In this document: piece after piece, positions 59,148 to 64,000 of the stretch | Position numbering within the stretch: position 1 is the stretch's first letter | How the letters are laid out: each line of letters starts with the position of its first letter | NCBI GenBank assembly: GCA_903829015.1 | Contig: CAIKOJ010000180.1 | Span: 1 to 64,000 of the forward strand | DNA: 64,000 nt | Direction of reading: 5' to 3' | From: an uncultured Bacteroidota bacterium | GTDB lineage: Bacteria > Bacteroidota > Bacteroidia > Chitinophagales > Chitinophagaceae | Translations under genes and position numbers: made by a program | The notes under the pieces: generated by a model | Database searches by the model: none | Seen by the model: only the letters and a program-made list of their open reading frames with translations | Told to the model about the DNA's origin: nothing

Positions 59148-61271
59148 ATGAGATATATTTTATCCGTTCTCCTAATATTCTCTCTCTCTTTCAATCAAGA
59201 AAAAGTTTTTGGCCAAGGCTGGCAATCTGCTGTTTTTATCAAAAGTTATGATGGATTATCTTTTGGTACTAATGTTACTACTGATAGATTCGGGAATGTA
59301 TTCATGGCGGCAACTTATGATGGGAGAGGGGTATTTTTAGATAGCTTCTTTTTTCCTGGAATTTCGAATAGTTATTTTGTAATTGCTGCAAAGTATGATT
59401 CGTCAGGCAGACTAATTTGGGGAACATCAAATTGTCTTGGTACTGGATATCCGATTAATATGGCCACCGACAGTTACGGCAATTTATTTATTCTGGGTAT
59501 GTGTGATAACGCATTTAAATGGCAGGCGCATTTTGTTGAAGACACGGTTCCATACATGTATTTCATGGCGAAAATAAATCCATATGCTGAAGTACAGTGG
59601 GTAAAACCGGTTGCTCCTGTTGTAAATCATGTTGCTCCATCGACACCTCTAATTTCCGGCTGGCTGGCTATTGATAATAACGATAACGTAATTGTTACCG
59701 GAGGCTTGGTAGACACAGTAAATAATATTGCTGGTCATATTTTGAGAGGTAGAGGCGGCGCAGATATTTTTATCAATAAGTATGATAACGACGGAAATCT
59801 AATTTGGACTAAGGGTTTTGGTGGTGGAGGTGATGATCTGGCATATGGTCTGTCGACTACTGTTTCAGGTAATTTTTATGTTACAGGCTCATTTCTTTCA
59901 GATACGTTGGCGTTTGATTCCGTTTTGTTGTGCCAGCACGGAGGTGGGTATGGACAGGGAAACGTATTTCTTGCGAAATTTAATGCGGCCGGGAATGTAT
60001 TGTGGGCGAAGTCATCAGTAGGATATGGAATAGGAGTTGCCGTTGGTGCAGATTTAGGCGAGAATGTTTACATCACTGGAATGGCTGACAGCATAAGGTT
60101 TGACACAATTGGATATGCTCATTCAGGTAGCTGTGTCTGTACAGATGAGACTTTCATTACAAAATATAATTCTGTCGGCGCTGTTGAGTGGGTAAGGAAG
60201 TTAGATAATACCGGGCCCGAATATTTAAATGGAATAGCTGTTGATGGCTGCAACAATGTGTGGATTTCGGTAGATGTTTCCGGATTGTCATCTACTGTAT
60301 TCCCTTCTATTCTCGTAGAATATGCTCCTGATGGAATGCTGCTGGAGCGTGCAACATTAAGCAGTGCAGTTTTTGGGAATCAGATTGCAATTGACCCATA
60401 TCGTAACGTTTATTTCGCAAGTAAATATTATCTCAATATGATGTATGGCGGTACTTATTTGACAATTGGACCGTCAAGGTACTATGTGTCAAGTAATGGG
60501 GGAGATGGATATGTTGCTAAGTATAAGCCATCCACCATGACTATGGGAACAACCTTCGGGCATTCAGATACTTCATTTTGTTCTGCGGCTGTCAAAGCTC
60601 TTAATCCACCAAGAGGGTACCTTGCTTATAGTTGGATTGATGGAACTTGGGGCGATTCGCATCCTGTTGCGGATGCAACCCCATTTGTGGTAACATGCTA
60701 TCCAACCGATTGTTCAATGCCAATGCTAGTAGATACTTTCGGTATTACTATTGACTCATTTCATTCGTTTTCTTTAGGAGCAGATACCTCGAGTTGTGTA
60801 CCGTTTTATTTACAAGCACCTTCCTGGCCGGGTGCTAATATGTGGCAAGACAGTTCGGTTACAGATAGTTATTTTGTGTCTTCATCAGGCACTTATTTTC
60901 TTACCAGAACAGAATTGAGTTGCATATTTACAGATACAATAAATGTTACCATCGATAGCATTCCCTGTGTAGGTCCGGCGCATCGCGATTTAGCTGGGAT
61001 GGTTCCGTCAGCATTTACTCCGAACAGTGATGGTGTCAATGATATTCTAACCCCTGTTTTTGAACATGGAGTGCATGTTTCTGATTACGCCTTTAGGATA
61101 TTCGATCGGTTTGGTAAATTGGTTTATAGCTCCAGCAATCCGGTAGAAGGCTGGGACGGAAGCGTTGGCGGAAGAGCAGCCCCAATGGGTGTGTACATCT
61201 ATTTTCTGACTTATAAAACCTCGAATGGGAATCGGCGTAATTCCAATGGGAACATTACTATAATTAGGTAG
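59148..61271 (+). CDS. CHU_C-type T9SS protein with SBBP-like propeller
   Basis: 707 residues. Signal peptide (RYILSVLLIFSLSFNQEKVFG), then a beta-propeller region of SBBP-type repeats (GWLAIDNNDNVIVTGG, VQWVKPVAPV, GNFYVTGSFLSDTLAFD) to about 470. A PKD-like linker with cysteines follows (about 480-615). The gliding-motility-associated C-terminal domain comes last, with SAFTPNSDGVNDILTP, YAFRIFDRFGKLVYSS, GWDGSVGG and YIYFLTYKTSNG. Exported by T9SS; role in the cell surface likely. Confidence 0.87.
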   Translation: MRYILSVLLIFSLSFNQEKVFGQGWQSAVFIKSYDGLSFGTNVTTDRFGNVFMAATYDGRGVFLDSFFFPGISNSYFVIAAKYDSSGRLIWGTSNCLGTGYPINMATDSYGNLFILGMCDNAFKWQAHFVEDTVPYMYFMAKINPYAEVQWVKPVAPVVNHVAPSTPLISGWLAIDNNDNVIVTGGLVDTVNNIAGHILRGRGGADIFINKYDNDGNLIWTKGFGGGGDDLAYGLSTTVSGNFYVTGSFLSDTLAFDSVLLCQHGGGYGQGNVFLAKFNAAGNVLWAKSSVGYGIGVAVGADLGENVYITGMADSIRFDTIGYAHSGSCVCTDETFITKYNSVGAVEWVRKLDNTGPEYLNGIAVDGCNNVWISVDVSGLSSTVFPSILVEYAPDGMLLERATLSSAVFGNQIAIDPYRNVYFASKYYLNMMYGGTYLTIGPSRYYVSSNGGDGYVAKYKPSTMTMGTTFGHSDTSFCSAAVKALNPPRGYLAYSWIDGTWGDSHPVADATPFVVTCYPTDCSMPMLVDTFGITIDSFHSFSLGADTSSCVPFYLQAPSWPGANMWQDSSVTDSYFVSSSGTYFLTRTELSCIFTDTINVTIDSIPCVGPAHRDLAGMVPSAFTPNSDGVNDILTPVFEHGVHVSDYAFRIFDRFGKLVYSSSNPVEGWDGSVGGRAAPMGVYIYFLTYKTSNGNRRNSNGNITIIR

Positions 61272-61288
61272 AAAGTACTTACAGAATA

Positions 61289-61654
61289 TCATTTTCCTAA
61301 CACCTCTTTGCGGTGTGTTCTTCCCCATATCCGCATTTCATTGATGATTCGTTCCAGAGTATGGCCGTGTGGGGTGAGTTCATATTTAACGGTGACGGGG
61401 CGCGTTTCCATGACAGTTCTTTTTACTAGCAGGTTTATTTCCAGATCCTGTAACTCCTTAGAGAGCATTTTCGTACCAATACCATCCACAGTGCGCATGA
61501 TGTCCATGAACTGCATTGCGCCTCCGCAGCTAAGCGTAGTGATAAGCTGCAGCTTCCATTTTCCACTAAGTATAGCAATGGTATCTTTCGCTGCCAGGAG
61601 TTCGTCGTCTTTGGTACAAGACCTGTCGAGTACAATTGGTTCTTTCTTTTTCAT
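61289..61654 (-). CDS. HxlR-family transcriptional regulator
   Basis: 121 residues. Winged-helix HxlR protein with the redox-type Cys in LDRSCTKDDE (about 13), DTIAILSGKWKLQLI, LSKELQDLEINLLV and YELTPHGHTLERII. HxlR regulators often respond to oxidants or aldehydes and control a divergent gene. The thioredoxin gene starts divergently 173 bp away, so it is a candidate target, but this is inference. Confidence 0.92.
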   Translation of the reverse strand: MKKKEPIVLDRSCTKDDELLAAKDTIAILSGKWKLQLITTLSCGGAMQFMDIMRTVDGIGTKMLSKELQDLEINLLVKRTVMETRPVTVKYELTPHGHTLERIINEMRIWGRTHRKEVLGK

Positions 61655-61679
61655 TAGTTCAGGTCTGGGTTGTAATGGG

Positions 61680-61687
61680 CAAAAATA
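61680..61687 (-). promoter_or_regulatory. -7 promoter box of HxlR gene
   Basis: Minus-strand TATTTTTG matches TAnnTTTG and lies 25 nt before the HxlR ATG at 61654. Confidence 0.55.
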
Positions 61688-61787
61688 ATGAAATGCAGTT
61701 ATCAGGGTGAGTTATAGTGCAGTCAGTTTCCCACAGGAAACCAGGTTCCGCGGGTGAAGTGGTGAAGTAAATCGATTATGTTGTTGG

Positions 61788-61795
61788 TAGCTTTG
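61788..61795 (+). promoter_or_regulatory. -7 promoter box of thioredoxin
   Basis: TAGCTTTG matches TAnnTTTG and ends 32 nt before the trx ATG at 61828. Confidence 0.5.
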
Positions 61796-61827
61796 ATTTT
61801 TTAACAACCACAAACAACTTTAAGACT

Positions 61828-62175
61828 ATGTCAATCGTGCTCACCGATAACAATTTCGAAGATCAAATAATAGGTTCAGACAAGCTCTCGATAATAGACT
61901 TCTGGGCAACATGGTGCTCACCTTGTGTAGCGCTGGGACCAACAATAGATTCTTTGGGTAGAGATTATGAAGGTCGTATCAATGTGGGCAAGCTCAATGT
62001 AGATGAGAACCCCAACGTTTCAATAAAATACGGAGTAACGAATCTTCCGTGCGTATTGTTTATCATGAATGGCAAAGTAGTTGACCGGCATGTAGGATTG
62101 GCGCCGAAAACTGTTTATGATAAGAAAGTGAAAGCTTTGTTGGATAAAAGTGTTTACGGCTCGAACAAAGTCTGA
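61828..62175 (+). CDS. Thioredoxin with a WCSPC active site
   Basis: 115-residue thioredoxin fold. The active site is FWATWCSPCVAL; classic thioredoxins have WCGPC. VTNLPCVLFIMNGKVVD provides the cis-Pro (NLPC), where thioredoxins usually have PT. No signal peptide, so it is cytosolic. It may reduce specific targets with altered redox potential. Divergent from HxlR. Confidence 0.9.
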   Translation: MSIVLTDNNFEDQIIGSDKLSIIDFWATWCSPCVALGPTIDSLGRDYEGRINVGKLNVDENPNVSIKYGVTNLPCVLFIMNGKVVDRHVGLAPKTVYDKKVKALLDKSVYGSNKV

Positions 62176-62264
62176 TTTTGACATTAGCTGAAAGCAATTG
62201 TTGTGTGAACAGCGAGGGATGTACATAGTTTTACATTATGCAGCCTAATATCATTGAAAGTATA

Positions 62265-62272
62265 TATTTTTG
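62265..62272 (+). promoter_or_regulatory. -7 promoter box of NHL gene 62286
   Basis: TATTTTTG matches TAnnTTTG and lies 13 nt before ATG 62286. It is downstream of the ATG at 62238, which is therefore not the start. Confidence 0.55.
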
Positions 62273-62285
62273 TAAAAAACGACCA

Positions 62286-63707
62286 ATGAATATAAGACTA
62301 CTTCCGTTAACGCTTGCTGTTGCTTTTTTTGTGAATGTTTGTGGGGTAAGAGCCCAGTACATTAGCACAATAGCAGGGCAGGGGTTTATTGCAGGCTATG
62401 CAGGTGACAATGGCATGGCTACTGACGCAACGATGTACTCGCCAACTGACATAGCGTTCGACAAAAAAGGGAATTTGTACATCACTGATTTCATCAATAA
62501 TGTGATCCGCATGGTTGATACCGGCGGAATTATAACTACGGTAGTTGGGACAGGTGTAGGTGCAGGCTCTGCAGGCGCAGGCGCGTATTCAGGCGATTTT
62601 GGTCCGGCTACGGCGGCCAATCTTAATGGTCCGTTTGCCCTGGCGTTAGATACGAATGACAACATCATTTTTGCCGATGGCTATAACCATGTTGTTCGCA
62701 AGGTGACCCGAAGCACCGGGATTATTACAACGATTGCAGGTAAGACAACTGCGGGTTACTCTGGTGACGGCGGACCGGCAACAGATGCTGAGCTTAATAA
62801 CCCTGTGGGCATAGCGATAGACAATGCGGGCAATATTTATATTGCAGATGACCACAATAATGTGATCCGCAAAGTGAATCCCGCTGGAATTATCTCCACC
62901 ATTGCTGGTAATACCACTGCTGGTTTTTCGGGAGATGGGGGGGCTGCTACTGCAGCCTCAATGGATCTGCCAATTGGCATTGCTTTTGATGTGGAACAAA
63001 ATCTATTTATTGCAGATGTTCGGAATAATAAGATCCGTAAGGTAAACATGACTACAGGAATCATTACTACGGTTGGAGGGAGAGATAGTGCGGGTTATTC
63101 GGGTGATGGAGGCCTGATATCAGCGGCCAAACTAGACTCGCCACAACGTATCAATTTTGATGACTCGAATTATATGTATATCTCTGATTTTATGAATAAT
63201 GTGGTGAGGAAAGTGCACCCCGTAACAGGGATCGTTACAACTGTTGCCGGGAACGGTGTTGGCGCAGGCACCACTCCGGCCGCAGGTAGTTATTCGGGTG
63301 ACGGAGGTCCGGCAACCAGTGCAGGAATGTACTTTCCGCATGGTGTGGCTTTTGATAAACAACATAATATGTATATCTGCGACAGGGGAAATGATGTAAT
63401 TCGGAAGATATCGACGCCATTGCCGGTTGATCATACGGTGGTGCATTCAGTTAATTCCTCGCAGAACGGGACTTTCAGCGTTTACCCAAATCCTGTAAAA
63501 GCTGGTGTGGTTACAATCAATCTCACAACTCAGGCTACTGAACGTATGCAGGTGACGGTAGTAAATGTATTGGGTGCGACTGTGCTTACTATGCAAGGAA
63601 CGACAAATGTACCTGCCACATTAACGCTGAGCCAACCTGCTGGAGTTTATCTGATATCTGTTACATCTGCAACAGGTAGATGGATAAAACGAGTTATTGT
63701 AGAGTAG
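62286..63707 (+). CDS. NHL-repeat T9SS-secreted protein (copy 4)
   Basis: 473 residues from ATG 62286 (signal peptide NIRLLPLTLAVAFFVNVCGVRAQ). Six NHL blades of the GYSGDGGPATDAELNNPVGI and GNIYIADDHNNVIRKV type, and a T9SS type A sorting domain (VYPNPVKAGVVTINL to WIKRVIVE). Paralog of the other three NHL genes; nearest to the consensus repeat. Exported, possibly surface-bound. Confidence 0.9.
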   Translation: MNIRLLPLTLAVAFFVNVCGVRAQYISTIAGQGFIAGYAGDNGMATDATMYSPTDIAFDKKGNLYITDFINNVIRMVDTGGIITTVVGTGVGAGSAGAGAYSGDFGPATAANLNGPFALALDTNDNIIFADGYNHVVRKVTRSTGIITTIAGKTTAGYSGDGGPATDAELNNPVGIAIDNAGNIYIADDHNNVIRKVNPAGIISTIAGNTTAGFSGDGGAATAASMDLPIGIAFDVEQNLFIADVRNNKIRKVNMTTGIITTVGGRDSAGYSGDGGLISAAKLDSPQRINFDDSNYMYISDFMNNVVRKVHPVTGIVTTVAGNGVGAGTTPAAGSYSGDGGPATSAGMYFPHGVAFDKQHNMYICDRGNDVIRKISTPLPVDHTVVHSVNSSQNGTFSVYPNPVKAGVVTINLTTQATERMQVTVVNVLGATVLTMQGTTNVPATLTLSQPAGVYLISVTSATGRWIKRVIVE

Positions 63708-63751
63708 GGGCGACACTCTGTTACTGAAATATCGCGGACATGCAGCTTGGC

Positions 63752-63832
63752 GAGAGAGTAATATTCCTTAGAGCCATCTTTGCCCGCAAATAAAACCAGA
63801 CTTAATATTCCTTGGAGCTATTCTTTTGCAAA
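63752..63832. repeat. Short imperfect direct repeat in the last intergenic gap
   Basis: TAATATTCCTT plus GAGC and an ATCTTTGC/ATTCTTTTGC segment occurs at about 63752-63780 and again at about 63803-63832. The repeated unit contains TTTG-type text and may be a duplicated promoter half. The rest of 63708-63900 shows no gene. Confidence 0.35.
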
Positions 63833-63900
63833 TCAGTTTGGCTTTGATGTAGAAGATCATGAAAAACTAACTATACTGGTGACATTAATTCTAAAGCAGG

Positions 63901-64000
63901 ATGAAGCGGAAGAAAATACTTACTGATCCGGGATTTTGGGTGCTCATTGGTATCAATGTCTATCTTACAATTCATTATTACAACAACCCTGCAATTTTTA
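63901..64000 (+). CDS. Partial membrane protein, cut by the window end
   Basis: ATG 63901 opens a frame that is still open at 64000 (33 codons). It begins KRKKILTDPGF and goes on with one hydrophobic helix (VLIGINVYLTI) and HYYNNPAIF. This looks like the start of a polytopic membrane protein. Too little remains to assign a family. Confidence 0.5.
   Translation, partial: MKRKKILTDPGFWVLIGINVYLTIHYYNNPAIF

Noticed and set aside
1-64000. tRNA or rRNA genes
   Set aside because: No cloverleaf with a GTTCRA-type arm or rRNA text was recognised on either strand by eye.

Overview
The window is a chromosomal stretch of a Bacteroidota bacterium, most likely of the Chitinophagales/Chitinophagaceae type. 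Seven proteins end in a type IX secretion (T9SS) type A sorting domain and one in a gliding-motility-associated C-terminal domain. There is a bacillithiol enzyme (BshC), and many genes carry the Bacteroidota -7 promoter box TAnnTTTG just before the start codon. Shine-Dalgarno sequences are largely absent. I found no rRNA, tRNA, CRISPR array, integrase or transposase, so this is ordinary chromosome with patches of repeat-rich, accessory-looking DNA. Left part (1-19700) is mostly housekeeping: MazG-like pyrophosphohydrolase, MoxR ATPase, DinB-like protein, a LemA-TPM-TPM operon, kynureninase, a beta-lactamase-fold hydrolase, RibF, exonuclease III, RadC, BshC, two outer-membrane barrels, the Mpl ligase with a DnaQ-like exonuclease, and a dolichol-phosphate-mannose-synthase-like glycosyltransferase. 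Middle part (19700-31900) is dominated by secreted proteins. Two NHL-repeat T9SS proteins (20205-21578 and 26222-27601) are near copies at their 3' ends. Each sits behind the same upstream arrangement of a shared promoter sequence, a T9SS protein gene and a terminator. In the first copy the T9SS gene has been almost entirely deleted, leaving its promoter and the last codons; in the second it is full length but carries a one-base frameshift in an A9 tract. Between them lie WbqC and a GWxTD-like protein. Next come a cation diffusion facilitator, a lipoprotein, a 32-residue membrane peptide and an OmpA-family lipoprotein. Right part (31900-64000) mixes metabolism and envelope genes: PaaZ, TruA, a phosphoesterase, a Dus-type dihydrouridine synthase, a phage-terminase-like HTH protein, the Kup potassium transporter, an RRM protein, a 1042-residue Ig-like adhesin, phosphoglucomutase, an aldehyde dehydrogenase, an SGNH hydrolase, an FKBP, the NamZ muramidase family, an ABC-2 exporter, tryptophan 2,3-dioxygenase, a hotdog thioesterase, a glycosyltransferase, a CHU_C-type secreted protein, HxlR and thioredoxin. 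Two more NHL T9SS proteins (50399 and 62286) make four in the window. Non-coding DNA is unusually structured. Five copies of a two-hairpin module lie in two intergenic regions (9.5-9.8 kb and 29.8-30.1 kb). A dispersed hairpin element occurs at 210-267 and 38292-38349. A 124-bp tandem repeat lies at 19735-19979. Octamer tandem arrays supply the stop codons of wbqC and the dus gene, and a ten-tract C/G-run array lies at 38383-38444. At least two decayed gene fragments are visible (20070-20149 and about 40168-40492).
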